Assembly: GCF_000953675.1 (NCBI RefSeq)
Contig: NZ_LN679998.1
Coordinates: forward strand, 3,121,752-3,185,751
Direction of reading: 5' to 3'
DNA from: Paraclostridium sordellii
Lineage (GTDB): Bacteria; Bacillota; Clostridia; Peptostreptococcales; Peptostreptococcaceae
Length of the DNA: 64,000 bases
Part shown: in pieces, positions 11,220 to 18,816 of the stretch
How the letters are laid out: every line of letters begins with the position of its first letter
How positions within the stretch are numbered: position 1 is the stretch's first letter
Program-made: the position numbers and the translations under genes
Notes under the pieces: model-generated
Database searches by the model: none
What the model was told of the DNA's origin: nothing
What the model saw: the letters and a program-made list of their open reading frames with translations, nothing else

Positions 11220-12382
11220 TACATATCCCCCTTTATGTCGTACATAACTTTACCGTTTCTTATTGTCATCAATACTTTCCCTACAATTTTTTGCTTATCA
11301 AATGGATTATTTTTACCTTTAGATGTAAATTTTTCTGTATCTATAACTTCATCACAATCTGGATTTATTAAAACTAAATCTGCTCTTAGTCCTTCTTCGA
11401 TTAAGCCTTGATTTAATCCTAAAAGTTTAGCAGGATTTAAACTCATCATTTCACTTAATTTATTTAAAGAAATTTCATTTTCACTAAACACCTTGTTTAC
11501 CATTCCAAAAGCTACCTCTATATTAGATATTCCAGGTGAACCATTTTTCTTATCTTCTTCAGTATGAGGCGCATGGTCTGTTCCAATCATGTCTATATAT
11601 CCATCTTTAATTCCTTGAATAAGATATTTCATATCTTCCTCCTTAGCAAAAGATGGATTTACTTTATAGTCCAGTCCATATCCATATATATGATGTGGCC
11701 CTACTTCACAAGTAAATTTATATCCATTTTTTTTATATTTTTTTATCTCTTCTAAAGTTTCTTTTAAACTTATATGGCATATATGAAGGTTACCCCCCAC
11801 TTTCTCGAGAAGTTTTAAATCTCTTTTTACTATTATTTCTTCCGGCTGACAATGAGTCAATACTTTAAAATCTAGTTCTTTTGAAAGCTCTAATACGTCT
11901 TTCATTATATCTTCATCATGAAGTGTGTATCCATCATCAGAAAATAATTGAGTATATTTCCTCATACTTTCTATATCTATCATTTCCTGACCTTCTAGAT
12001 TTTTAGTTATTGCGCATACTTGGTTTATATCACATAAGTCTAATGTTTTAGCTTTATCTAAGATATACTCCATAGTTTCCTTATTGTCACAAGCTGGTTT
12101 AGTATTTGCCATAGGACATAATACTGTAAACCCACCTTTTAATGCAGCCCTTTGACCCGTTTCTAAATCTTCTTTGTGAGTTAATCCCGGATCTCTTAAA
12201 TGTGTATGCATATCTATAAACGAAGGCATTAATATATAATTTTCTCCATTTATAATTTTTGCATCTATCGAGTCTATATTTGTATCAATTCTAGAAATCT
12301 TACCATCTTCTACAAGTAAATCACTTTTAAAATCTTTATTAGCATCAACTATTCGTGTGTTTTTTATTAAAATCTTATTCAT
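11219..12382 (-). CDS. pyrC: Dihydroorotase
   Basis: This roughly 387-residue amidohydrolase cyclises carbamoyl-aspartate to dihydroorotate. The metal-binding HTH motif ([10 protein letters not shown]) lies near residue 60, a further metal His in the CHISL stretch, and the catalytic Asp in GTDHAPH near 275. Two in-frame ATGs exist (12388 and 12382). I chose 12382 because the GGGGGT ribosome binding site is 9 nt from it but only 3 nt from the other. The gene overlaps the end of pyrB. Confidence 0.95.
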   Translation of the reverse strand: MNKILIKNTRIVDANKDFKSDLLVEDGKISRIDTNIDSIDAKIINGENYILMPSFIDMHTHLRDPGLTHKEDLETGQRAALKGGFTVLCPMANTKPACDNKETMEYILDKAKTLDLCDINQVCAITKNLEGQEMIDIESMRKYTQLFSDDGYTLHDEDIMKDVLELSKELDFKVLTHCQPEEIIVKRDLKLLEKVGGNLHICHISLKETLEEIKKYKKNGYKFTCEVGPHHIYGYGLDYKVNPSFAKEEDMKYLIQGIKDGYIDMIGTDHAPHTEEDKKNGSPGISNIEVAFGMVNKVFSENEISLNKLSEMMSLNPAKLLGLNQGLIEEGLRADLVLINPDCDEVIDTEKFTSKGKNNPFDKQKIVGKVLMTIRNGKVMYDIKGDM

Positions 12383-13301
12383 TTGCATCTACCCCCAAAA
12401 GTTTCATTATTAAGGCCATTCTTACGTACATACCAAATTTAGCTTGGTCAAAGTAAACAGCTCTTTTATCTTTATCAACCTCTGTATCTATTTCATTCAC
12501 TCTTGGCAATGGATGCATAACTAACATATCAGATTTTGCTTTTTTCATTTTTTCAGCAGTTAATATATAATAATCTTTTAATCTTTCATATTCATCTTTA
12601 TTTTCAAATCTCTCTTGTTGAACTCTAGTCATATAAAGTACATCTAATTCACCTATAACTTCATCTAAGTTATTAGTTTCTATATAATCATGACCTTTTA
12701 TAGCCTCTTTTATATAATCAGGCATTTTTAATTCTTCGGGCGCTATAAATACAAACTTAGTATCTTTATATCTTGACATAGCCTTAACTAAAGAATGTAC
12801 TGTTCTTCCATTTTTTAAATCTCCACATAATCCGATAGTGTGATTTTCTAATTTTCCTTTAAGTGATTTTATTGTAAGAATATCTGTAAGTGTTTGAGTT
12901 GGATGTTGATTTCCTCCGTCTCCTGCATTTATAAATGGTACTCTAGCGAATCTTGAAGCTTCCAAAGCTGAACCGGCTCTTGGATGTCTCATAACTATTG
13001 CATCAGCATAACAAGATACTGTTTCCATGGTATCTTCTAAAGTTTCTCCTTTTGCTGTAGATGATGATTTTGGTTCTGAAAAGCCTATAACTCTTCCACC
13101 TAATCTATTCATTGCGGCTTCAAAACTGAATCTTGTTCTTGTTGATGGTTCATAAAATAAGGTCGCTAGTAAATTGCCTTCACAAACACTTGAGTATTTT
13201 GACGGATTGTCAATTATATTTTGAGATAATGATAGAATTTCATCTATTTCATTTATCGAAAAGTCTTCTGGTTGGATTAAATTTCTTCCTTTTAATTTCA
13301 T
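12375..13301 (-). CDS. pyrB: Aspartate carbamoyltransferase, catalytic chain
   Basis: This 308-residue enzyme makes carbamoyl-aspartate from carbamoyl phosphate and aspartate. The carbamoyl-phosphate loop STRTRFSF is at 53-60 and HPTQTLTD lies near 133. It is first in pyrBCKDE. No regulatory-chain gene (pyrI) follows, so allosteric control by a PyrI partner is not visible here. A GGAGG ribosome binding site (13311-13315) lies immediately after a PyrR-type hairpin. Confidence 0.97.
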   Translation of the reverse strand: MKLKGRNLIQPEDFSINEIDEILSLSQNIIDNPSKYSSVCEGNLLATLFYEPSTRTRFSFEAAMNRLGGRVIGFSEPKSSSTAKGETLEDTMETVSCYADAIVMRHPRAGSALEASRFARVPFINAGDGGNQHPTQTLTDILTIKSLKGKLENHTIGLCGDLKNGRTVHSLVKAMSRYKDTKFVFIAPEELKMPDYIKEAIKGHDYIETNNLDEVIGELDVLYMTRVQQERFENKDEYERLKDYYILTAEKMKKAKSDMLVMHPLPRVNEIDTEVDKDKRAVYFDQAKFGMYVRMALIMKLLGVDANE

Positions 13302-13317
13302 CTTATATGTCCTCCTT

Positions 13318-13339
13318 TTTTAGCCTCTCTGGACTAAAT
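13318..13339 (-). promoter_or_regulatory. PyrR-binding RNA hairpin in the pyrB leader
   Basis: On the minus strand the RNA contains AGUCCAGAGAGGCU, a full match to the PyrR recognition consensus ARUCCAGAGAGGYU, closed by a UUUAG/CUAAA stem. Its 3' end is about 3 nt from the pyrB Shine-Dalgarno. No terminator follows. This points to PyrR-UMP blocking ribosome access rather than causing attenuation. Confidence 0.85.
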
Positions 13340-13370
13340 TTAAAAGTTTTTTAATTTTTTCTTTTATAGT

Positions 13371-13399
13371 AGCTTATCACCTTTAGCAATCGATGTCAA
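13371..13399 (-). promoter_or_regulatory. Probable promoter of the pyr operon
   Basis: On the minus strand a perfect TTGACA (13394-13399) is separated by 17 nt from a weak -10, TAAGCT (13371-13376). It would give a leader of about 60 nt containing the PyrR hairpin. Confidence 0.6.
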
Positions 13400-13436
13400 T
13401 ATAGCTTTTAACTTTTTCTCTACTAGTTATATGTAT

Positions 13437-13531
13437 AAAAAAAGGACATACCAAATACAAATGATTAAGGAAAATATGCATAATTATACATATTCTCCAG
13501 ATAACCATTAGATTTAAGTTATATCCTTTAA
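13437..13531 (-). terminator. Long imperfect stem terminator after the NlpC/P60 gene
   Basis: Downstream of the hydrolase stop, the minus-strand RNA can form a roughly 90-nt imperfect stem. The outer pairing is AAAGGA with UCCUUU and an inner hairpin pairs GAGAAUAUG with CAUAUUUUC. A U7 run follows. Its bulged, long form is unlike the perfect palindromes elsewhere in the window. Confidence 0.7.
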
Positions 13532-13541
13532 ATTTCTATTA

Positions 13542-14753
13542 TTATAATACTCTCTTAGCTCCAACGTAAGCATTTTGCCAGTAAGATGAGTTTATGTTAC
13601 TTACTTTAACAACATCACCTGTTTGTGGCGCATGTATCATTTGTCCTCCACCAACATATATACCAACGTGGCTTATTCCACCGCCACCAGTAGCGAAGAA
13701 TACTAAATCTCCTGGTTGTAAGTTAGCCTTACTTACAGATGTTCCTACTCCATATTGAGATCCTGAAGTTCTTGGTAAAGATACTCCTGCAGCATTTCTA
13801 AATACATATGATGTAAGTCCTGAACAGTCAAATGTATTAGGACCTTCTGCTCCCCATACATATGGAGATCCTAATTTAGAGTAAGCCATATTAACTACAG
13901 CACTTGCAGCATTTGTATTGTTAACTGGTGGTGCTGGTTTTTCTGCTGGCTTCTCAACAGGTTTTTGAACTGGTTTTTCAACATCAGTATCGTTATTATT
14001 GTTATTTACAACATCACTATTTATTTTATCTGTTGTTGTTTTATCTGTTTCTTCTGTTGTTGCTTTATCTGTTTCTTCTGTTGTTGCTTTATCTGTTTCT
14101 TCTGTTGTTGCTTTATCTGTTTCTTCTGTTGTTATTTTATCTGTTGTTGTTTTATCTGTTTCTTCTGTTTTATCTTGTACATCTTTTTGATCATTAGCAT
14201 CTGTTTGCTCTTTTTCAACTTCTGGAGCTTTATCAGATACATATAAGTCTCTTATAAATCCTTCTTTATCTCCATTTTTAACTTTAACCCAGTTGTCTTG
14301 AGTTCCTAATACTTCTACTTTTGTAGATAATCCTAAATTATCTTGTACATCTGACTCTATATGTGCATCTTTTCTTAAATTTACATTTTCAGCTGTTACG
14401 TATGCATCCGCACCTTTTACATCAACATATCTAGAAGCTATCCATCCTTCATTTCCATCGTTTAATTGAACTTTGTACCATCCGTCTTGTTCACCGATTA
14501 TTTTGAATTCTTCACCTGAATAAGCTATTGTTTGAACAGAACCTTGTTCTCTTACTTTTACAGCTACATCGTCTTTAACAACTGCAACTTTATATTCCAT
14601 ATCCTTAAAATTAGATAAATTTATTATATTTTTATCATTTGCATCTTTCTTATCTGTTGCTTTTTCAGTTTTTGCGTCATCTGCATGAGCTATTCCGTTC
14701 ATCGATAATGCCATAAATGATGCAAACACTGGTACTAATATTTTTCTCTTCAT
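13542..14753 (-). CDS. Secreted cell-wall hydrolase: two SH3 domains, repeat linker, NlpC/P60 domain
   Basis: This is a roughly 403-residue exported peptidoglycan endopeptidase. A signal peptide (residues 1-24, ending AHA-D) is followed by two bacterial SH3 domains (about 50-112 and 120-175). A low-complexity linker repeating TTEETDKA and then a Pro/Lys stretch lead to a C-terminal NlpC/P60 domain. The catalytic triad C310, H362 and H374 is intact. The start is the ATG at 14753, 9 nt after GGAGGG; the longer frame begins upstream of that site. It should cut the D-Glu to diamino-acid bond of stem peptides. A WalR-like box upstream fits cell-wall stress control. Confidence 0.92.
   Translation of the reverse strand: MKRKILVPVFASFMALSMNGIAHADDAKTEKATDKKDANDKNIINLSNFKDMEYKVAVVKDDVAVKVREQGSVQTIAYSGEEFKIIGEQDGWYKVQLNDGNEGWIASRYVDVKGADAYVTAENVNLRKDAHIESDVQDNLGLSTKVEVLGTQDNWVKVKNGDKEGFIRDLYVSDKAPEVEKEQTDANDQKDVQDKTEETDKTTTDKITTEETDKATTEETDKATTEETDKATTEETDKTTTDKINSDVVNNNNNDTDVEKPVQKPVEKPAEKPAPPVNNTNAASAVVNMAYSKLGSPYVWGAEGPNTFDCSGLTSYVFRNAAGVSLPRTSGSQYGVGTSVSKANLQPGDLVFFATGGGGISHVGIYVGGGQMIHAPQTGDVVKVSNINSSYWQNAYVGAKRVL
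14032..14166. repeat. Tandem 24-bp coding repeats in the hydrolase linker
   Basis: Units of 24 bp start at about 14032, 14056, 14080 and 14104, with a shortened 15-bp unit at 14128 and another full unit at 14143. They encode TTEETDKA-type octapeptides on the minus strand. The central three are near identical in DNA, so copy number may vary by slippage or recombination. Confidence 0.9.
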
Positions 14754-14871
14754 AATGTTTTTCCCTCCAAAAATTAACAATAAGTTTTCTTATGTGTTAT
14801 TTTCATAGATGAAACCTATGCAGGATAAAATACTAATACACAAGATATATTTTTATTTATTTTATATTTTT

Positions 14872-14906
14872 AACTTGTAACTTTTTTGTAACGAAAAGTT
14901 ATAAGT
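14872..14906. promoter_or_regulatory. WalR-like box within an inverted repeat, upstream of the NlpC/P60 gene
   Basis: The plus strand holds TGTAAC (14876-14881), 5 nt, TGTAAC (14887-14892), an exact fit to the WalR (YycF) consensus TGTWAH-N5-TGTWAH. The same stretch forms an inverted repeat, AACTTGTAACTTTT against AAAAGTTATAAGTT, with one mismatch. It lies about 120 bp upstream of the hydrolase start. Confidence 0.55.
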
Positions 14907-15117
14907 TATATAGTATTCTTATATTAAACAATAGTTAATTATCTTGTATATAATACTTAAACCAAACTTCTTATTTTATCCAAAAATAACTTTAATATAC
15001 ATTTTATATTTATTATATACTAATATTTACAAAAAGTAAACAATTTTACCTATTTTAGCATATATTAGCACATGTTTTTTTGCGTGCTTTTTTTCATGCT
15101 ATTTTTTTATGCAAAAT
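14907..15117. other. Intergenic DNA with a nested inverted repeat
   Basis: No gene is seen here. The only structure is a nested pair of short inverted repeats: AGCAT (15057) and AGCAC (15067) face GTGCT (15084) and ATGCT (15096), separated by T7 runs. I cannot assign a role; on the plus strand it resembles a weak terminator, but no plus-strand gene lies upstream. Confidence 0.5.
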
Positions 15118-15161
15118 AAAAGTATGAAGTATAGATTTTAAAATCTATACTTCATACTTTT
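15118..15161 (-). terminator. gluD terminator, 44-bp perfect palindrome
   Basis: Two 22-bp arms match perfectly with no spacer and end in A/T tracts. It lies just after the gluD stop codon. Confidence 0.9.
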
Positions 15162-15184
15162 TCTACATTATATATTATATATTT

Positions 15185-16471
15185 TTAAACTAAAGATGGA
15201 GCTACCTCTTGAGCAGGAGCCTCTGTATACCATCCTCTTAATTTCATTGCATCAGCTATTCTCTTTATAGACATCATATATGCAGCTGTTCTCATTTCTA
15301 CATTACGATCACCTGCTAATGCCCATATTTCTTCAAAAGCTTTTATCATTAATGCTTTTTGTTTTTCTTGAACTTCTTCGAAAGTCCAGTTGTATCTCAT
15401 TAAATTTTGTACCCATTCAAAGTAAGAAACAGTAACACCACCACTATTAGCTAGTATATCTGGTACTAATGTAACACCTTTTTCAAATAATATATGATCT
15501 GCTTCTGGAGTTGTTGGCCCGTTAGCACCTTCACATACTATTTTAGCTTTTATATCAGCTGCATTAGCAGAAGTTATTTGGTTTTCTAAAGCACAAGGCA
15601 TTAAAATATCTACTTCTGTAATTATTACACTTTGCTCTACAGGTTCTGCCCCTGGGAATCCTTTTATACATCTATGTTCTTTATTATAAGCCATTAAAGC
15701 TTTCATATCTATTCCATTTTCATTATATATAGTTCCTGTATGGTCTTCTACATATATAACCTTTGCTCCAGCTTCATCTATGTACATACCTGCAAAGCTT
15801 CCAACATTTCCAAATCCTTGAAGACCTACTGTAACATTTGACACATCTATTCCCTTTTTCTTAGCTGCTTCCATAGCCATTGTAGCAACACCATATCCTG
15901 TTGCTTCATTTCTTGCTAAAGATCCGTAGAAATCAACTGGCTTACCAGTGAATACTCCTGGTTGGAACTCCCCTGTAACATTGGCATATTCATCAACCAT
16001 CCATGCCATTATTTGTCCATTTGTATTAACATCTGGAGCTGGTATATCTTCTTTTTCTCCTATTATTGGAGCTATAGCTCTAGCAAACCCTCTAGATATT
16101 CTCTCTAATTCGCCTTGAGAAAACTCTGTAGGATCTATAGCCATACCACCTTTACCACCACCATATGGTATACCTACTACAGAACACTTAAAAGTCATCC
16201 ATGTAGATAATGCTTTTACCTCGTCCATACAAACTGCTGGATGGAATCTTAATCCACCTTTAAATGGTCCACATGCATTATTATGTTGTGATCTATATCC
16301 TGTAAATGTTCTTACAGTCCCATCATCCATCTTAATCGGGAATGATACTTCTAAAACTCTCATTGGATTTTTTAATATTTCGTATACTGCTGGATCAGCC
16401 CCTAACTTATCACAAGCAGTCTTCACTTGAGATCTTGCTATCTCTAGAACATTTAAAGTTTTTTCAGCCAT
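15185..16471 (-). CDS. gluD: NAD-specific glutamate dehydrogenase
   Basis: This 428-residue enzyme of the hexameric GDH family deaminates glutamate to 2-oxoglutarate, a central step in amino-acid fermentation. Substrate residues include K71 (GPFKGGLRFHP) and K95. The catalytic lysine K107 is in YGGGKGGM. The Rossmann motif GLQGFGNVG lies near 217-225. The sequence closely resembles the clostridial enzyme used as a C. difficile antigen. An extended -10 promoter and a cre-like site lie upstream and a strong terminator downstream, so it is probably monocistronic. Confidence 0.97.
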   Translation of the reverse strand: MAEKTLNVLEIARSQVKTACDKLGADPAVYEILKNPMRVLEVSFPIKMDDGTVRTFTGYRSQHNNACGPFKGGLRFHPAVCMDEVKALSTWMTFKCSVVGIPYGGGKGGMAIDPTEFSQGELERISRGFARAIAPIIGEKEDIPAPDVNTNGQIMAWMVDEYANVTGEFQPGVFTGKPVDFYGSLARNEATGYGVATMAMEAAKKKGIDVSNVTVGLQGFGNVGSFAGMYIDEAGAKVIYVEDHTGTIYNENGIDMKALMAYNKEHRCIKGFPGAEPVEQSVIITEVDILMPCALENQITSANAADIKAKIVCEGANGPTTPEADHILFEKGVTLVPDILANSGGVTVSYFEWVQNLMRYNWTFEEVQEKQKALMIKAFEEIWALAGDRNVEMRTAAYMMSIKRIADAMKLRGWYTEAPAQEVAPSLV

Positions 16472-16518
16472 TTTAAAAGCCCCCTTAAAAATTTATAATT
16501 TTTCTCCCCAAAATCTTT

Positions 16519-16534
16519 TTGAAAATGTTTTCCC
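16519..16534. promoter_or_regulatory. cre-like CcpA site in the gluD leader
   Basis: The plus strand reads TTGAAAATGTTTTCCC. The core GAAAATGTTTTC matches the clostridial cre core GAAAANGTTTTC, with flanks that deviate. It lies just downstream of the expected gluD start point, where bound CcpA would act as a roadblock under glucose excess. Confidence 0.5.
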
Positions 16535-16548
16535 TTTGTTACAGTTTG

Positions 16549-16557
16549 ATTATAACA
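16549..16557 (-). promoter_or_regulatory. Extended -10 promoter of gluD
   Basis: On the minus strand TGTTATAAT is a perfect extended -10 (TGnTATAAT). No good -35 is seen at 17 nt, as is common with extended -10 promoters. It predicts a leader of roughly 70 nt. Confidence 0.65.
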
Positions 16558-16600
16558 TAGTTTTTTTAGCTTTTGTATATAATTTTTATTAGTTTTTTAT

Positions 16601-17407
16601 TTAACATTTTTTTATCTTATTTATGTTTATATCAACTCTACTTACGTTTATTAACGTAACTTTATATAAAGCATTCATTATATGTTTTTGTAATTTATAT
16701 ATACTTTCAATTCCTTCAAATATATTGATTTCAATTAAAATCTTCACTTCTAATTCTCCGATTTTATCTTTAAATTGAATGTTATTTATCTTACTTATAT
16801 ATTTAATTTTGGATAATTCATAATAAATTATTTCATTTATAGCATTTTGAGTTATATAAAACTTTCCTATATAGCTAAAACTAGGTCTTACTATTGTTTT
16901 TTCTACAATAATAGATTCACTATTTCCTCTTTTAAATAACCTTTTTATAGGATTTATACTTAATCCACTTGCAATAGATTTAACCTCTAAAGTTGGCACT
17001 GGAATTATATGATTTCCTCTTTCTCTAGATTTCTTTGCAATTTCTATCTCTTCTTGTTTAGATATCTCATTGATATAAATAGTTTTATCTATGCTTCCAA
17101 GACCTAATCTTTCTGCAATTTTATTTACCATTTTATCCGAAGTACCAATTACAAGTATTTTATCTATTTTTTCTTCCTTTAACTTTGTTCTTACACACTC
17201 TCTATGTTCAATATTTTCAAATATAGCTCTTTTTACAGCTTGTATTTTAGTTTTTGCTTGTTTTGCTGAAACTCCTGCAAGTATTTTATTATTTTTTATT
17301 AATATCCCATCATCTACTATATAATTTATGTTATTTTCATAAGCTAATTCTAATGCTTTATAACTTTTACCAGTTCCACTTTCCCCTACTAAAGCAAATT
17401 TTTTCAT
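16601..17407 (-). CDS. P-loop NTPase fused to an Asp23/Gls24-like domain, function unknown
   Basis: This 268-residue protein begins with a Walker A motif GESGTGKS (8-15) and a small NTPase-like domain to about residue 150, including KILVIGTSDKMVNKIAERLG near 104-123. The last 100 residues (about 165-265) have the Asp23/Gls24 pattern: a start like YIGKFYITQNAINEIIYYEL, alternating hydrophobic beta strands, and a terminal valine/isoleucine-rich strand. Asp23 proteins are cell-envelope stress proteins, but an NTPase fusion is unusual. No signal peptide or membrane helix is seen. It lies between gluD and a ferredoxin, with its own promoter on a 48-bp palindrome. The Asp23 assignment is by pattern only. 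Confidence 0.65.
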   Translation of the reverse strand: MKKFALVGESGTGKSYKALELAYENNINYIVDDGILIKNNKILAGVSAKQAKTKIQAVKRAIFENIEHRECVRTKLKEEKIDKILVIGTSDKMVNKIAERLGLGSIDKTIYINEISKQEEIEIAKKSRERGNHIIPVPTLEVKSIASGLSINPIKRLFKRGNSESIIVEKTIVRPSFSYIGKFYITQNAINEIIYYELSKIKYISKINNIQFKDKIGELEVKILIEINIFEGIESIYKLQKHIMNALYKVTLINVSRVDININKIKKC

Positions 17408-17424
17408 AAAACTTCTCCTAAGTT

Positions 17425-17472
17425 TATATATTTAAGGCTATAGATATTAATATCTATAGCCTTAAATATATA
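17425..17472. repeat. 48-bp perfect palindrome at the start of the NTPase-Asp23 gene
   Basis: Twenty-four-base arms pair perfectly with no spacer (centre 17448/17449, core GGCTATAGATATTAATATC). It begins 17 bp upstream of the gene's ATG, just before the AGGAGAAG ribosome binding site. The candidate -10 box touches its outer edge, so transcription would start inside it. It is in a divergent gap, not a normal place for a terminator. Confidence 0.9.
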
Positions 17473-17480
17473 TTATATCA
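17472..17480 (-). promoter_or_regulatory. Extended -10 promoter of the NTPase-Asp23 gene
   Basis: On the minus strand TGATATAAT fits TGnTATAAT. The predicted start, about 7 nt further on, falls inside the 48-bp palindrome, so the mRNA would begin with a stable stem-loop directly before the ribosome binding site. Confidence 0.5.
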
Positions 17481-17744
17481 AAACTCTTTATTTCCTTTAA
17501 TATATAAAAATATGCGTATACTCTATTAAAATTAAACAATTTTTGATAACTAGAAATCTACAAATAACATTTTCATTATTTAACCCTAAATTTTTTCTTC
17601 TATATATAGTTTATTATTAATACGTAAATATATTTTTAATTTTTTTAAAATTTCCAATTAAATTTCCTTTATATTTAAATTTTACTAATGTATTAAATAT
17701 TCGAAATTTGTAACTATATTTATTTTTTCAATTAATCCTAATCA
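17481..17744. other. AT-rich intergenic DNA
   Basis: No gene, repeat or clear regulatory site was recognised between the palindrome/promoter on the left and the ferredoxin promoter on the right. Base composition is extremely A/T-rich. Confidence 0.5.
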
Positions 17745-17773
17745 TTGTTATGTGATCTTTTTTTTGCTATAAT
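17745..17773 (+). promoter_or_regulatory. Promoter of the ferredoxin gene
   Basis: TTGTTA (17745-17750), a 17-nt spacer and a perfect TATAAT (17768-17773) lie 43 bp before the ferredoxin start. Confidence 0.75.
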
Positions 17774-17815
17774 ACTAATGAACATACTATTTACATATAT
17801 TAGGAGGATTTTGAA

Positions 17816-17986
17816 ATGGCTTATAAAATCAATGATGCTTGTATAAGCTGTGGTGCTTGCGAAGCTGAGTGCCCAGTTAGCTGTATATCAGCTGGAGATG
17901 ACAAATATGTTATAGATGCAGCTGCTTGTGTTGAGTGTGGTGCTTGTAACGGAGTTTGTCCAGTAGATGCTCCACAACCAGAATAA
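17816..17986 (+). CDS. 2[4Fe-4S] ferredoxin
   Basis: This 56-residue clostridial-type ferredoxin is a low-potential electron carrier. The two cluster motifs are complete: C9, C12, C15, C19 and C38, C41, C44, C48. The internal twofold symmetry is evident and both halves have the usual CP after the fourth cysteine. An AGGAGG site lies 7 nt before the ATG, and a good promoter and terminator bracket it, so it is a single-gene unit. It could supply the ferredoxin-dependent 2-oxoacid oxidoreductases typical of these organisms. Confidence 0.95.
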   Translation: MAYKINDACISCGACEAECPVSCISAGDDKYVIDAAACVECGACNGVCPVDAPQPE

Positions 17987-18002
17987 TATTTAAATATTAT
18001 TT

Positions 18003-18046
18003 ATATACAAAAAACTACCTACATTTGTAGGTAGTTTTTTGTATAT
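18003..18046. terminator. Bidirectional terminator between ferredoxin gene and rex
   Basis: Perfect 21-bp arms (18003-18023 and 18026-18046) are separated by TT and contain A6/T6 tracts. It serves the converging ferredoxin and rex genes. Confidence 0.9.
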
Positions 18047-18052
18047 TGTATA

Positions 18053-18682
18053 CTATTCATTTTCATTCATAAGATATGATAATGTAAATAAACTTTCAGT
18101 TAAGTTTACATTTTCAACTATTACATCCTTTGGCACTTCTAAATCTAATGGTGCAAAGTTCCAAATTCCCTTTATACCAACTTTCACAAGTCTGTCTACA
18201 ACATCTTGTGCCCCATTCTTTGGTATACATAAAATAGCTATATCAATATTATTTTCTGACACGAACTCCTCGATGCTCTCAGAATCTAGTATTTCAAAAT
18301 CTCTAATTTTTAACCCTATCATTCTTGGATTTGCATCAAATAAAGCTTTTATCTTAAATCCTGCTTTTGTAAATCCTGCATAGTTAGCTATAGCTTGTCC
18401 TAGGTTTCCAGCTCCAATTATTATTGAATTATAAGTTCTAGATAAACCTAATATTTTTCCTATCTCATTGTATAATTCTTCAACGTTATATCCGTATCCT
18501 TGTTGTCCAAATCCACCGAAGTTATTTAAATCCTGTCTTATCTGAGATGCTGTAAATCCAATTATATCACTAAGTTCTTTAGAAGATATTCTTTGTATAT
18601 CTTTATCTAATAAATCTCCTAAGTATCTATGATATTTAGGTAATCTTCTTATTACAGCCATAGAAATATTTCTATTACTCAT
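18053..18682 (-). CDS. rex: Redox-sensing transcriptional repressor Rex
   Basis: This 209-residue dimeric repressor senses the NADH/NAD ratio and controls fermentation genes. The N-terminal winged HTH covers residues 1-80 (KELSDIIGFTASQIRQDLNNFG). The NAD-binding Rossmann motif GAGNLG is at 90-95, and the C-terminal domain-swap helix is present. The ATG has a strong AGGAGGTG site. It is divergent from the ABC-F gene. I found no clear Rex operator (TTGTTAA-N4-TTAACAA) in the window. Confidence 0.95.
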   Translation of the reverse strand: MSNRNISMAVIRRLPKYHRYLGDLLDKDIQRISSKELSDIIGFTASQIRQDLNNFGGFGQQGYGYNVEELYNEIGKILGLSRTYNSIIIGAGNLGQAIANYAGFTKAGFKIKALFDANPRMIGLKIRDFEILDSESIEEFVSENNIDIAILCIPKNGAQDVVDRLVKVGIKGIWNFAPLDLEVPKDVIVENVNLTESLFTLSYLMNENE

Positions 18683-18758
18683 TTTATCACCTCCTATATA
18701 GTCATGATCTCTATTTGCCTATAAACTATGCTATTTTTTTAACATAGTACATATATTC

Positions 18759-18787
18759 TTGATTATATTATACCAAAACATTATAAT
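18759..18787 (+). promoter_or_regulatory. Promoter of the ABC-F gene
   Basis: TTGATT (18759-18764), a 17-nt spacer and TATAAT (18782-18787) are followed 14 nt later by an AAAGGAGG ribosome binding site. The leader is short, with no obvious attenuator. Confidence 0.7.
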
Positions 18788-18816
18788 TTTAGATAGTTTA
18801 AAGGAGGTATAAATTT

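Noticed and set aside
14032-14166. Possible CRISPR array (regular 24-bp repeats)
   Set aside because: The repeats are contiguous, without spacers, and lie in frame in the hydrolase linker; no cas genes are near.
13928-14246. Plus-strand Leu/Cys/Phe-rich frames
   Set aside because: They are readings of the opposite strand of the TTEETDKA repeat DNA; composition is an artefact of the repeat.
18721-18745. Inverted repeat ACTATGCTA/TAACATAGT as a Rex operator or ABC-F attenuator
   Set aside because: It lacks the TTGTTAA/TTAACAA half-sites and lies upstream of the ABC-F promoter, so it is not transcribed with that gene; no role could be supported.
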